Of a DNA stretch of 64,000 bases, positions 10,701 to 22,532 are shown piece by piece. The notes below the pieces were generated by a model. It was not told the origin of the DNA, ran no database searches, and saw nothing but the letters and a program-made list of their open reading frames with translations. Position 1 is the stretch's first letter. Each line of letters starts with the position of its first letter. Made by a program: the position numbers and the translations under genes. The stretch spans positions 98,403 through 162,402 of the forward strand of contig CAJQUW010010388.1 in the NCBI GenBank assembly GCA_907163375.1, written 5' to 3'. This stretch comes from Prostheceraeus crozeri (lineage: Eukaryota > Platyhelminthes > Polycladida > Euryleptidae).

Positions 10701-11576
10701 GTCACATCTCCATAAATTAATGGCCGCTCCGGGACATAGCCCACCACAGGAATGTGAAGGGCGGTGACCGTTTCAGGCGACACTTCCGACTGCATACTCA
10801 ACTGACGCTCCAACACTCTCACTCGTTCCATCGCCTCTTCCTTCAACTCACGCTCTCGACAGACCGACTTCTCACAACTCTCCAACTTCGACTCAAGCGT
10901 CTCCCTCAACTTTCTCTCATTCACCAACTTCTGCCTCGCCTCAAACAACTCTCTCTTCACACTCGCAAAGTCCTCCGACTCTCTCTTCAAGCGATCCCTT
11001 TCCACAGTCACTTCTTTCAACGTACACTTTGCAGCATTCAACTTTCCCTGCAACCTGTCACACTCATTCCTCACATTCCCATACGCCAGCGCATCATTCT
11101 TCGTCAACACCACTTTACTCGGCACACTCGACTGACTCACTCTCACAACACAATTAGGCATCACACGCTCATCTCTCGGCGACGATTGAGCCCGTGGCTT
11201 TGCCAGTGGCTCAATCGACGCGACAGCTCGCTCAAGCTCAACATCATCACTCAACCTCTCAACACACCCCTTCTTCGTTACAACGCTCTCCATAGCCTCA
11301 TCGTCATCATCATCATCACTCTCAACAATCAACTTCCTCTTTACTTTATTCACCACTTCATCATCATCCAAATCCACATTCACGACTGGGGAACGTACTG
11401 GTTCGCCTTGAACAAATGCGCTCCCCCGCTCACCACTCAACACTTGACTCATCATTTCCTTCCCAATCACACGCAGAGGACAATTGGCATGAGCCTTCAC
11501 AAACTCGACATCATACGCACTACAACGAACATCACACCACACACAATACATCACCATCAACACATCATCATGCTTC
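7628..11576. repeat. Right arm of giant inverted repeat
   Basis: Mirror copy of 1-3953, including the coiled-coil gene, the 332-bp and 67-bp tandem arrays and the short direct repeats near the inner end. The arm probably extends beyond 11576, but its partner lies outside the window. The arms are separated by 3674 bp of unique sequence (3954-7627). Confidence 0.95.
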
Positions 11577-11689
11577 ATCTCACCCTTCGTCACTCTCGCC
11601 AAGACGTGGCGCCTGAAACGGTCACCGCGGAAGGGCATGCCGCAACTACACTTAAAAATTTGTAATTTTTTATTGCATTCCTTCGTCAT
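10507..11689 (-). CDS. Zinc-finger-like, SIM-bearing coiled-coil protein (372 aa if spliced)
   Basis: I do not recognise the family. Seen in the translation: a C-x-C...H module at residues 14-28, a C-x2-C...H-x2-C module at 49-70, two SUMO-interacting-like motifs (VVNVDLDDDE at about 102-111 and LIVESDDDDDD at about 120-130), and a heptad-rich coiled coil at about 205-305. The start is the ATG at 11689, nine bases after a strong splice acceptor (TTTTCAG). A 5'-UTR intron is likely at 11697-11894, with a TATATAAG box upstream. A 64-nt intron (10527-10590) precedes the stop at 10507; unspliced, the frame would run to 10313. The coiled coil suggests a scaffold, and the acidic SIMs suggest binding to SUMO-modified proteins, probably in the nucleus. 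Function is inferred; the reading frame itself is well supported by two identical copies. Confidence 0.75.
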
Positions 11690-11944
11690 TTTCAAACTGA
11701 AAAGAGAAGAAATAATGTGTTAAATTGAGACACATTTTAGTGCTCATAAGAGGAGATCGTTAAAGGATCTCATCTAAAGTCACAGCTTGATAAAAACGTT
11801 TATGTGAAGCTATTACTGTATCTGCATTAAGACAGAATAATCCTAAGTTCTAAATATTTCAAAGTTTGATAGCAAACTTCGACAGAGCACTCACCGTTCG
11901 TCTTACAACTTGAAACAGGAGTGAAGCCTAGAGAGAAGCAGTGA

Positions 11945-11952
11945 CTTATATA
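11945..11952 (-). promoter_or_regulatory. TATA box of coiled-coil gene
   Basis: On the minus strand this reads TATATAAG. It lies about 50 nt upstream of a GTGAGT splice donor at 11894 that pairs with the acceptor just before the ATG at 11689. The same octamer precedes PolB (58478-58485) and the 44-aa gene (60490-60497). Confidence 0.65.
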
Positions 11953-13186
11953 CCCTCCCGACACAAAGCCTTGCCTTGGTCTTTCTAAATTTAGTCATGC
12001 TTTTAACTTGACAACGACGCTTTTACCAAATTTGGACAACACATCGACAGTTACTGGGCTATCAGTCGTGAAGGCCCATGCTATACAAAGACAGAATCGA
12101 TAGTCGCCCAGTGCTATCACAAAGACAACTTCGCTTAGAGGAAAGACAAGTTAAGCTGATGAATCCGTCACAGGCATTTCTCAGAGGGGATCTTATCCCA
12201 ACTCCAAGACCTCGACCCACAAATCCAACCTCGAGCGGACAGAGCGTGCGTCATGTCACTGTGTTGGTATCCGGGCCCCGATTTTGACATGAAAATCGGT
12301 GGAGTTATTTACATCAGGAAACAAGTCTCGAGCCGAAGCTCGCCTCTGACAACTTTGTAAATGTCTTAGTTGAATTCAGCAGGGTCGAAAACCCCAGAAA
12401 ACCTCCAAAACTAGTGAATTTAAATTTTTCAACTTTTTAGCACTACTTACAACATTTTATAAGTAGTCTATCACTTAGAGCAGGTCAATAGCAACCGAAC
12501 CTTTTTTGAATCAAGTCAAACGGACTTGTAGAAGCAAAGTTACAAGCCTTTAAAGTTTTGGAGTCTTTTATGGCCTGGAGACGAAGGCCATCTCCTGGCG
12601 AACCTCTAAGTCTGACGCCTTAGCTGAGTTCAGCAATGAAATTTTCTAAGTCGGTTTCTTACAGAAACCGGGGATTTGGAATGTCCGAAGCTATCATCGG
12701 AGCTCAGAGAGACGACCTACCTCTGACAATCGCTCTCGTCTTAATGACAAGTCTCTCTCGGTTCCCAGCTTATATAGTGTGTGGCGATCAGCTGATGACG
12801 TAACACCCATCATCCAAAAACTTTAAACCCGTCTATCTCCGGTTCTAGTGCTCCGATTGACTCCAAATTTTGAGTGTCACGTTTTCTCGCTCTCCCCTTT
12901 CATTTAAGACATCCCTCGACCCTCTACGATGACCAGAAGCCGAGATGAAAAAACTCTGTCGTTTTTTCAAAAAGTTCCAAAATCTTGGAAAATGCACAAA
13001 AACTCGATTTTTAACAGGCTCTCATTTGGAAACGGAGCCTGTCACGCATCTGAAAAGAGGAGATCCTAGAGAACAAAGTGCGGTCTTGCCGCTAAAAGAA
13101 ACCCGAGCTCTTCATTCACTTCCAATCCTCCACAATTCATCGTCCAAGTTGGCAAAAAAAAAAAAAGCGACATTTCACATTTGGAC
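11953..13186. other. Non-coding flank of the inverted repeat
   Basis: No supported gene. Holds a second minus-strand TATATAAG at 12769-12776 followed by GAGGTAGGT, a possible donor, so a transcript may start here. An 8-bp hairpin (CGGTTTCT, loop TAC, AGAAACCG) lies at about 12652-12670. CGGGCCCCGATTTTGACATG at about 12270 resembles CGGGCCCC with TTTTGATGTG at about 63780. Confidence 0.5.
12769..12776 (-). promoter_or_regulatory. Second TATATAAG box
   Basis: Same octamer as at 11945-11952. About 60 nt downstream on the minus strand there is a GTAGGT donor-like site (about 12718-12713). No long ORF follows, so it is either an alternative upstream promoter of the coiled-coil gene or a relic. 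Confidence 0.4.
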
Positions 13187-13622
13187 TTGAAAAAATCCTA
13201 AGTGTCGAGACCACCGTAGTGAAAATTTTCGAAAAAATTTTTTGGACGAATTTCAACCTGAAACCTTGATAGAAGTTTGTTTCACATGATTCTGAACAAC
13301 TTTGGTCTTTTCGACCAATTTGGTCAGTTGAGTCGTTGGGGGGGGGGGGGGCGGTTTTTTCACCGACACTTCACCGACCCAACTTTTGACGACAAACACG
13401 ATGGGATGGGTCTCGGAGCTCCATTCCAACATTTTGAAATTTTTTTTTTTTTTTTCATGAAAAAATCCTAAGTGTCGAGACCACCGTAGTGAAAATTTTC
13501 GAAAAAATTTTTTGGACGAATTTCAACCTGAAACCTTGATAGAAGTTTGTTTCACATGATTCTGAACAACTTTGGTCTTTTCAACCAATTTGGTCAGTTG
13601 AGTCGTTGGGGGGGGGGGGCGG
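13187..13622. repeat. 270-bp-period direct repeat with poly-G ends
   Basis: About 165 bp beginning GAAAAAATCCTAAGTGTCGA occurs at 13187-13352 and 13457-13622. Each copy ends in a run of G residues followed by CGGTTTT. Between them are poly-A and poly-T tracts. The long homopolymers make exact lengths uncertain. Confidence 0.85.
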
Positions 13623-13678
13623 TTTTCTCCTCACGGACCCATTCCTCCCAGCACATCCTTGGCCAACTCCTTGGCATG

Positions 13679-13790
13679 ATGACGCCGCCCTTTCACATTT
13701 TGTCCTTGCGGACGCCTGATGACTCAGCCTTTCACATTTTGTCCTTGCGGCCGCCTGATGACTCAGCATTTCACATTTTGTCCTTGATTT
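13679..13790. repeat. ~40-bp tandem repeat, about 2.7 copies
   Basis: CCTTTCACATTTTGTCCTTG plus CGGMCGCCTGATGACTCAGC repeats at about 13688, 13728 and 13768, the last copy being partial. This is the outer limit of the G/C-rich repeat zone; AT-rich host-like DNA follows. Confidence 0.8.
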
Positions 13791-13849
13791 TGGAATGTGC
13801 TTACTACTGCTAGTAGAAACGTGTTTAGGCGTCTGTCATTTCGAAACAT

Positions 13850-15187
13850 AGCTTGTACTATCAATACGAATATCAAATTATTACTGGTAGGCTATTTGCT
13901 ACATCAGCGTGCATTCACATCAGTAATCTTTTAAAAAGTCTCTGTATATTGCGGGTCACGGGTCTGAGCCTTTTGTTGCTGATCCGGGAAAGCCCCGTGG
14001 GTCTGGGGATTACGGGTCTGGAAATTTGAAACTATGCGGGTCACGGGTCACACTACCTCACCCGTTTCCATCTCTGCTCGGTAGTATAAAATAGACATAC
14101 ATTTCAGATAATGAAGAAATACTATGTTGAAAACACCCTTCACTTTTGAGACTTTGTAGAGGAACAGCAAAACCAAGTACGTGTCCGTATTTGGTTTTGC
14201 TGTTCCTCTACAAAATACTATGTTATGAGTAGTTTGATGCTTAAATTAGAATACTCCGTTTTACAGCATTTCAAAAACCATGGTTTTTAAACCATACTAT
14301 CTCCTCATTACCTACATCGCAGTCAACCGAAAACTGGAATTTATGCCCCTACAAGCACATCAGGAGAAAGATTGAACGGTTGAATCATAGGGCCTAATAG
14401 CAAATGATATTCTTTTTCAAAGATGCTAAGTAAAGTAAATAAAAGAGATAAGTGAAAATTAATGATTTGTGATATCTCACTTTCCTCATAATTTTTTCCA
14501 AATAGTATTTTGCCCATAGATTTTCAAGATTAGTTTTATGTTGATTAATGGAGTCAATATGAATCTCCATGACAAAAATTAACACAGACGAATGTATATA
14601 CTACTAAATTTCATTTTAGTACAAACTTTTAACCTGCAAATTCTGAAAATAGAGAGAATATTTTTATGTTGATGCGCTGTTCTCTTTCGCTTCAATGCAA
14701 GAGGCCAAAGGAAAATACATTAATATGTTCCCGTATTCCTTTATACCAGTATCAGCATCCGAAATGCTTGCACAAACGTTGAGCTTTGTCCAATAGTTAT
14801 TTAAAAACTATGGGGTTAAAATGCGCATATGCATGCACATGTAGGCTGCTCTTAGTAGGCATACTGTCAATTAAAAACATCTCAATGTCATATGAATACC
14901 ATTTCTAAACACTTTAATTGCGCTAATAAAGGAAATTAATAATTTTCTGATGAAAGCAGCAAATTCAACATTTACATGCGCAAACGAACAGAACAAGTTT
15001 ATGTACAGTCGAGTGGATGTCACAGAGTGGATTCGATTAGAAATCAGTCAATTCGATCTCTCCATTAATAAAGTTAAGAATCTCAAGTTCTGATTCGTCG
15101 AGATTTGGACAATGCACAGTAGCATCAACAGCGATCAACAGGATCTCTATATTATTATCAATAATCTGTGGAACCGCTGTGACTTGG
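13850..15187. other. Intergenic DNA, hAT-like end and hairpin
   Basis: No supported gene. 13945-14085 holds several copies of GGGTCACGGGTC and ends, on the minus strand, with CAGAGATGGAAACGGGT, a hAT-type terminus. A related CAGAGATGGAAACTGTCCC lies at about 29473. A perfect 24-bp hairpin (14153-14214) is listed separately. Confidence 0.45.
14153..14214. other. Perfect 24-bp hairpin, 14-nt loop
   Basis: TTTGTAGAGGAACAGCAAAA continuing CCAA (14153-14176) is the exact reverse complement of 14191-14214, with a 14-nt loop between. No open frame overlaps it. The size is like a small-RNA precursor, but perfect pairing is unusual for an animal microRNA. It may instead be a foldback remnant. Confidence 0.8.
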
Positions 15188-15903
15188 GTGCAGCCAGAAC
15201 GAATTTCTGCAGGGAACGAGGCCGAAGGTGAGACTTTCACAGAATGATGTACATCCTCTGAATACTACGAATCTCCACGTCTGCCGACGTCTAGTGAGTT
15301 ACTTTTCTTGTCACATAGGATCAAAGAAAAACACATGTAAATCCAATGGGATGCAGATTGCAGCTTTTGGTTAAAATGAAATTTTTTATGCTTTCCCTTA
15401 TCAAGTGGAAAGTATTAAGTCTAGAGTCATAATTTTTGACATGAATTGTCTTCATGTCATTTCCTATGATGTGCACGTGCTGTTATCATGCTTCTGATCG
15501 GCAATGTATGTGAGAATGTGGTTGAATGTGGATAAAGTTGCTCAAAATGTTTGCCGACATTAAGAGGCTCTCCAGATCTAAATGTGTTTAGCTTTATAGA
15601 GAGTGGTGCATGAGCATGAAGGGAAGTGACCTGAAGACATTCAATGCCAAAAATTATGACTCTCGGCGTAGTATTTTTCATTTAAACAGAGAAAAGATAG
15701 AAAATTTCATTTTAGCTAATAACTTCAATCTGCATCCCATTGGAACTACATGTGCTTTTCTTTGATCCTGTCTGACAAGAAGAGGAACTCACTAGAACTC
15801 GGCATACGCACCGATTCATAGTATGCAGAGGATGTACATCACTCTGTGAAATTCTCATTTTCGGCCTCGTTCCCTGCAGAAACTCGCTCTGGCTGCCGGA
15901 CTA
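15188..15903. mobile_element. Foldback MITE-like element, copy A
   Basis: About 716 bp bounded by CAGCCAGAACGAATTTCTGC on the left and its inverted form ending CTGGCTGCCGGACTA on the right. Nearly the whole element is an imperfect palindrome: CATAATTTTTGACATGAATTG on one side mirrors CAATGCCAAAAATTATG on the other. No transposase is present. The same ends and interior occur in copies B and C. The superfamily is not assigned. Confidence 0.8.
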
Positions 15904-18361
15904 TATGTTCTAGCTCCTGCCACCTCTAACCTGCTGAATGATGACTACAGGCGCAATGACGTTTCATCGTTAATTTCAAATTATGTAAAGAATTTTACAT
16001 CGGCAAAAGTAGTCACCCTTTTTATTTGCGTTGTCAACATCGCACTAGCCCTTTTCGTTCACTGAAACTCAGTCGACAGAAATTTGCCGATTCAATATTG
16101 AGTTAAATGACATGAAAACCTACACAACATTCAGTCAATTCTTTTGGCTAGACTTTCCGGACAGGCTATGAACAATATATTGCCAACATGTAATAGCCTG
16201 TGGTTGACACATAGGTGGGTTTGACATGTGAATATGTTAAATATTAGTCTACAACGCTATCAGATGGCGCTGTAACTCGAGAAGACAGCAAGGCAGTATG
16301 GAGAAGAATTAGGTCTAGGGAATCATGATAGAAAAAACCAATGACGCTAAACAGAACGAAGTCCCATAATTTTATAGCCGTATAAATGCAAGAACTCTCA
16401 TGACAAATTTCCATGGAACCTGTATTAAGAGGAGTTAAAATCTCTTAATACTCGTAATTAAATCTGTTATTTACCGATAAAGAATAGCAAAAACCAATCA
16501 ACTCAAGAGAGAATCATTGCTCACAGGATCTATAGAAAAGTGTACTAGTCATCCCCACTATTTAACTGTTTCAAAGATCAAGAAGCAAGTAATTTAATGA
16601 AGGCAGTCAATGCTAGGAAAATATGTGGTAAAGTCTAGTAGGCTAGGCCTGTTGGCATCATAGGGGAGGGTGGGGGCATACTGAACATGTTTTTGAACTT
16701 TTCTCCACAGTTTATACTAAATCGAATGAACCAAAATCAAGCTCGGATGAAAAGTTAAGGGCATTTTAAGTAAAGTCTGAGTTGTTGGACGTTTCTGTGA
16801 CATTTCATCTCCTCACAATTCGAATTTTAAATTTTTTGCTGAAGTAGTTCAATGTGACCTATGTGTGGGACACATTGAACATCCTTTATTTAAGTTTCTC
16901 TATTGTTCAATTTTATTAGATTTTATGTATCAGATCTATAGCTTCAGTTCATAGATTATCAAAATCAAACAACAAAATTCATAGTTTGAGATTGTTATTG
17001 GCAAAAATGATGGCATGTGCTTGACAAGAAAAAATACATGTAGGCACTATGTTAATTTCTGAAAGAAAAATGTTCATAGACCATCATTGTTCTCAGATCA
17101 ATAGCATTAATCATGATAGAAGAGTCTTGGATAGGAGCATTAATGCTCAATGTATTGATGCACAATATTAAATTTATTGTGACCAAAGCATGCCTTTAGG
17201 TATTGCGTATTACATGTATTATAAGACTCGAGTAGACCTAAGCCAAAAAGCTGAGAAATCATCAAAAACCAAAACAAGAAACATTAGCAGTTCATTTTGT
17301 TTGACCATGCAACTTCGCCATGCTATCCTGGTGTTTTGTTCTCGAAAAGAGCTTTAGTGCACATTGACAAATACCGCCGTAACTATTGCAGTATTTCCAA
17401 AAAGTCAATTAGGTAGCGTTGCATGTCCACTTTTGTATACTAAGTAACATATTAGACGGCACTTTCGCGACCTCTCATCATGAGGAGAGCGATTGTCATG
17501 ACAATAAGACGGGCATGCACAATTGATTATAACAGCTGGCAAGATGTCAAGTTACTGTCATCAAACCATCGATGAAAAGATGGACAGAAAATGAACGCTA
17601 TGGACTGACTGTCACCAAATTGAGAGCGCATGAAAGTTAAGTTTAAAATAGATAACAAGAGGAAAACTTGGGAAAATGCAAATAAGAGTAGGCCAGAAGC
17701 AACCAGGCCTTAACGAAAAAGGGATAAACACTAGTCAGAGAAAGAACATTCAATTGAACACAAATAACACACATGACTGGATGGTGCACACGATATGCAC
17801 AGACAAAAATGGGTAAGGAAAAATAACACCTAGAAACAATTTAGACACCAAAATACGAAGAAAAACATTACAACCAAACGATTTCAGGCGGTGATACTTG
17901 TATGTCTACATAAAACCGTGTACAGATCCTCTAGACGGAACTGAGATATGTCTACTGCAACACATAGACACAGAAACTGCAGCTGAAATATGACGTAACT
18001 TTCAATACATTGTCGCCTCGAAAAGGAAGGTGCAAAAACATTCTCTTACAGACTGGGCCAAAACCACAGGATCAGCAGTACATAGGCACTGTACTGATCA
18101 AAAAGCTATAGCCAGGATACAAGTTGATCCTAATGTGAAAGCTCCTACTCCAGCATCAAGAGTCGAAGGAGAATGCAGACGACATATCCAATCAAAAAGG
18201 CACTTCGCGTAATTTACCTATTAATGCGAGGAACAAGGCTGTGGCAGAGGATTTAAGATCCACTTTATGAATGTTTACGAAAACTGGTGAACAAGACACC
18301 AGCAACTTCCGTCAATGCAGTTGATTAAACACACATTGACCGCTGATTCAGATATACACTG
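15904..18361. other. Intergenic DNA, nothing recognised
   Basis: AT-rich sequence with no ORF over 60 codons that looks coding, no clear promoter and no long repeat that I can see. One TAGGCCT-type motif lies near 16645. Confidence 0.5.
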
Positions 18362-19069
18362 TAGTCGGAAGCCAGAAAGAGTTTCTGCAGGGAACGAGGT
18401 CGAAAATGAGACTTTCACAGAATGATGTGCACATTATGGCTATTGCAAATCTGAACGTTTGCCGATGTTTATACATGGCCGGTTCCTCTTGTCAGACAGC
18501 ATTAAGGAAAACACATGTAAATCCAATGGGAAGCAGATTGCCGTCTTCTGTAAATTTGAGATTTTCTATGTAATCTCGGATTAAGTCTGGACTCACAAAT
18601 TTTGGCATGGAATATCAACAAGTCACAAGCTCATGTGCACACTATACATGCACGCTTTTATATGAAGGTAAACACATTAGCAAGCCTACTTATGTCGGCA
18701 AACACAACATTCTGACCAGCTTTAGCCACATTGATTTGACCCATCAGAAGCCTGATAACAACACATACACAGAACATTACTGTATACAGGTAATGACCTG
18801 AAGATATTTCATGCCAAAAGTTTATTGCTCGAGATTTAGTGTTTTTCACTTAAACAGAGAAAACATAAAACATCTCATTATTGCAGAAAACCTAAATCTG
18901 CTTTCCACTAGATTTGCGAGTTTTCTTTGATTCTGTCTGACAAAAAGATGAATCAGGTAGACCTCAACAGACGCACAGATTCGTAGAGTAGGTTCTCATT
19001 CGGTGCACATCATTTTATGGAAGTCTCAGCTTCGGCCGCGTTCCTTAAAGAAACTCGTTCTGACTGCCA
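18362..19069. mobile_element. Foldback MITE-like element, copy B
   Basis: Same family as copies A and C: begins TAGTCGGAAGCCAGAAAGAG, then TTTCTGCAGGGAACGAGG, and ends GAAACTCGTTCTGACTGCC. About 708 bp, more diverged than C, so it is probably older. Its right end lies about 55 bp past the 3' end of the lectin/PAN gene. Confidence 0.75.
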
Positions 19070-19123
19070 ATTACGAAGCTTTTATGTCATAATGATGTCG
19101 CTTATAGATGCAAGGTTTCTGCT

Positions 19124-19875
19124 TTATTGTCGCACAAACTTCTTCCATCCTCTTGCGTTTCCCATATCGAAGCTTTGGTCAGTATAGAGAACCAGTTTGC
19201 ACAAACCAGACGCATCATGATGATAGAAAGCTACGCACCAGTTGTATGCTTCTCTCGAACATTCTGCAGCACATTCTATCTGCTCCTTTCTTGGCACGTC
19301 ACGAAAACAGCCTCCCTCTCCGGCATATTCTCGCCAATCAGATTTTATTGCAATTGGAACTCTTTTAAACTCATGTGAGCGGAAAGTTGCCCATGTTTGG
19401 TTGAATCCATCTCTTGGTTGGGACATGGCGGTTGCCCTCCACTCTGCAAAACGTGGTTTAACAGTTAGATCTCCAAATAGACCCCAATTGAATAATTGGA
19501 CACCGTAATCATAAAACCCTCTTTTTGGACGTTTCCAGGTTCACCAGGATTCCAAGCAAGTAGCTTTGAACTTGGTGTTGTTTTACCATTTGTCCATCTC
19601 CAACCATCTCGGTCATTCATTCGCTCATCGAGTGCATCCGTCAGTCCGATGTAGTAGTGACCGACTCCCAAGTTCTTATTGTTCAAAAGTATGGTATTGT
19701 TACCGGTTACCAGTTCTCCGTTTACTTTACCACAGAAGCGTTGAGAGTCGCACCAGCTCATTTTCTTGAAACTTTCATCCCAAAATAAACAGACTCCGAA
19801 AGTCCGTTTAAATGGAGATGGACGAGCATGTGCTGTCAAAATGATGGAGAAAGCGATGATACTCACTTTATGCAT
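19124..19875 (-). CDS. C-type lectin plus PAN-domain secreted protein (one frame change)
   Basis: Host gene. From ATG 19875 it encodes a hydrophobic signal peptide (residues 1-17, MHKVSIIAFSIILTAHA), then a C-type lectin-like domain: MSWCDSQRFCGKVNGELV, HYYIGLTDA, DGWRWTNG, and the long-loop WNPGEPGN. The domain's last strand (VQLFNWGLFGD, then PRFAEW) continues in another frame that overlaps near 19500-19520, so there is one +1/-1 shift there. The second frame goes on into a PAN/apple-like domain (GGCFRDV, IECAAECSREAYNWC, GLCKLVLYTD) and stops at 19124. The final CTLD cysteines seem absent and EPN is replaced by EPG, so sugar binding is doubtful. Most likely a secreted recognition protein, either a recent pseudogene or carrying one sequence error. 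Confidence 0.75.
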
Positions 19876-22273
19876 CTGTTGCGGTGTTGTAATATGTTTG
19901 CAAGATGAGCGTCTGTTGATTATTCAGAGTTTCACGTCCTTTCCTTTCATGCACGAAAATCTAGCGTTCCTTATAGCTTTAAGCATTTTATGATGTATTA
20001 ACTCTAAAATCCACTTAAATTATAACAACCTGGTTGGTTGTTATGTATGAAGGCATGGAAACTGTATTGTTTTGTAACTCTTAGTTCAATAATACCTTCC
20101 CGTACTGCAAGGTTTGTTGACAATATCACAGGGTTTAAATCATCTATCCAACCATTGCAACGAAAGCATTTGCATAATCGGCAATAACATGACAAAAAGC
20201 TTTTTTTGGAACATGATGGAAGCATTAACGCAACTTGATATTAGAGAAAGTCAGATGTCAGATACATCCATCATCTACACAACAGCCCAATGGAAAAATA
20301 ACATAGGTTGATATTATTTAGTAGAGATAGAACTTATCAGGTAAAATGGATGGACATGATCTCAGCTCTGCCCTCGGAATGCGACAAACTGTAAAATGCA
20401 TACAACAGTAGGCCTACATGCCTGGAAGGGGAATATTTCAACACCACTTCATTTTGCGGGCTTTCTGCATCACTAGTACTATGCATAGTATCCTAGCATA
20501 CACTACGAAATCCTATGTAGTCCTAGTATCCGGCAGTAATCCTAGTATATACATAGAAATCCTAGTCTCATTCACCTTACTGGCGAAGCATTCCGAATTC
20601 TGAGAAAACATGCGAGTGCAGTTGTCACGTTTATGTGATGACGACGTGTAGGTTGCCATTGCGGAACAGCATCCTGAAAATGAGGTCCTATTACAGTGCA
20701 ACAAAACCTTGTTGTGACAGGTATTGGCACTAAACTAGCTTTGACAGTTTCAATAAATTTGGTTGCAATATTGCTTCAATTCATTAATAATTTCAATTGC
20801 TCGAGTGAGACTGCTTCTTTGGAACTGATAATTTTCCCATACCGTTACAATAATCATGCTCATATAAATATAATCAACTTCTAATCAGACTGCAAAAATT
20901 GGAAAATATTATGCAAGTTAGCAAACTATTAATTAAATAAGTGAAGGTGTTTTTCAATAGTGCTTTAATAAGCCACTCTCAGTTGCCAAGAAATAACGAA
21001 ATATTAAAAATACGCAAGCGAAGACAGAAAAGTGAAAATATTAAGCTATAATGAAAACTAAACAAACTCGAAAAACGAAAATTAAAAATTCAGAATGAAA
21101 ACGGCACTAATTTCACTCTGATCGATTATCATCAGTGTGTTTTCTAAATAATAATCCGGACTTCAATGCAATGACCCATGAAATTATTGATGATTATTAT
21201 TGCATCAATGATGTGATCTTCATGGGTTGCGACACGTTTCAAGAGCACAAATTCGAAATCTTAATATCGCCGCTTTGGTCAAGCGACTCTTAAAATCTAG
21301 ACCCAGACTTCCAAATGAAACATGAGACGCTCGATGATGATATTACAAGCACAATCAATTTTTAAGAAAAATTCGAAATTTTTACATCGAATCGAATTAG
21401 CTGTTTGTACGAGCGTGTATATGTTTAGCTGTGAACTCATTTGTCCAAATAGTGTAGACACGTCAATCAATGAATGATCTCAGGGGACAGCAACCTCCCC
21501 AATCTGACAACAGCTTAAATATTCACATACCGGTAACTTTTTCGAAGACTTTCAAAATAAATGAGAACAGAGCCAGTTCTTAGAAAGCTGCTTCTTGATT
21601 ACTTTGGGCCGAAAGTCACCCCGATTTAAACTGCTGGAAATCTCTTTCAATGCTTTCGAAATCTGACATAATTTTACAATATTACTGTATTTTATATATA
21701 ATCCTACAAATCCTCACATTTACTGTGAACTTAATTCCATGGATTGTGGTAAATGTCTCATTGAATCAAAGATAGTTATTGAAATCATAATTACGTGATC
21801 TATCTGATAATATAATTGATGGGAAATATTATTGATTCTATTCGATATTTTGTACAATAGGTAGGCTACTTCAGTGATGCATGTATAATGATAGAAAATT
21901 ACTCATCCCTTTGATAATGCGTCGATTACAGGTATATATAAACTGCTTCAATAAGTCACAATTTACTTGTATGATCATCTGCAATGCAACAAGTCAAATG
22001 TTAAGATAGACTCAAAGGCATTGTTTGCTAATATGTATATGGGACGATTCCTCAAAATACAGCTTGTCGAGATGAAGTGTAGGTAGCCAAATTTGAAAGG
22101 ATTCAGACTCCGCATCAAGGTGTCTATTAACCAGTCTAAATCTAAGTACTGGAATCTCACTTGGGGTTTTAAAATCATAGTCGTGTGAATTAAAGTCATG
22201 TTTGAAAACATGATTTCAAGACATTCTTAAAAACGCAGATTTAAAAAAATAAGATTTTAAAACAATTGCATAC
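19876..22273. other. Intergenic DNA upstream of the lectin gene
   Basis: No supported gene. 20475-20570 is a run of degenerate ATCCTAG/GTCCTAGTATC words with a self-complementary ACTATGCATAGT. The rest is AT-rich and featureless by eye. Confidence 0.5.
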
Positions 22274-22356
22274 TAGTCCGGCAGCCAGAACAAGTTTCTG
22301 CAGGGAACGAGGCCGAAAGTGAGACTTTCACAGAATGATATACACCCTATGCCTAC

Positions 22357-22532
22357 TGTCGTGCATTGTGATTGTTTAGCAGCACTATTAGTATGAACTC
22401 TCTATGTTGTTTTATGTAGTCACTTTTCAAATTGTCGCAACAGTCGTAGTTCTGTTTTCAGCCAATAAAAGCCTATGCTTATCAACCGAATGTTTTCTGA
22501 TCTCTACTGAACTCCATAGCTTAGGCACGACA
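22357..22532 (+). repeat. 5' LTR
   Basis: 176 bp, TG...CA bounded, with AATAAA at about 22467 acting as the likely polyadenylation signal. Its twin is 25275-25450. Confidence 0.92.

Noticed and set aside
10754-11665. 303-codon plus-strand ORF rich in Leu, His and Arg
   Set aside because: Exact antisense of the coiled-coil gene; the composition is what a GAG/GTG-rich coiled-coil frame gives on the other strand.
1-11700. Firm assignment of the inverted-repeat locus to a herpesvirus relative
   Set aside because: Only the layout is similar; no herpesvirus hallmark gene is seen in the window.
19108-19508. Several plus-strand ORFs of 83-88 codons
   Set aside because: Antisense of the lectin/PAN gene.
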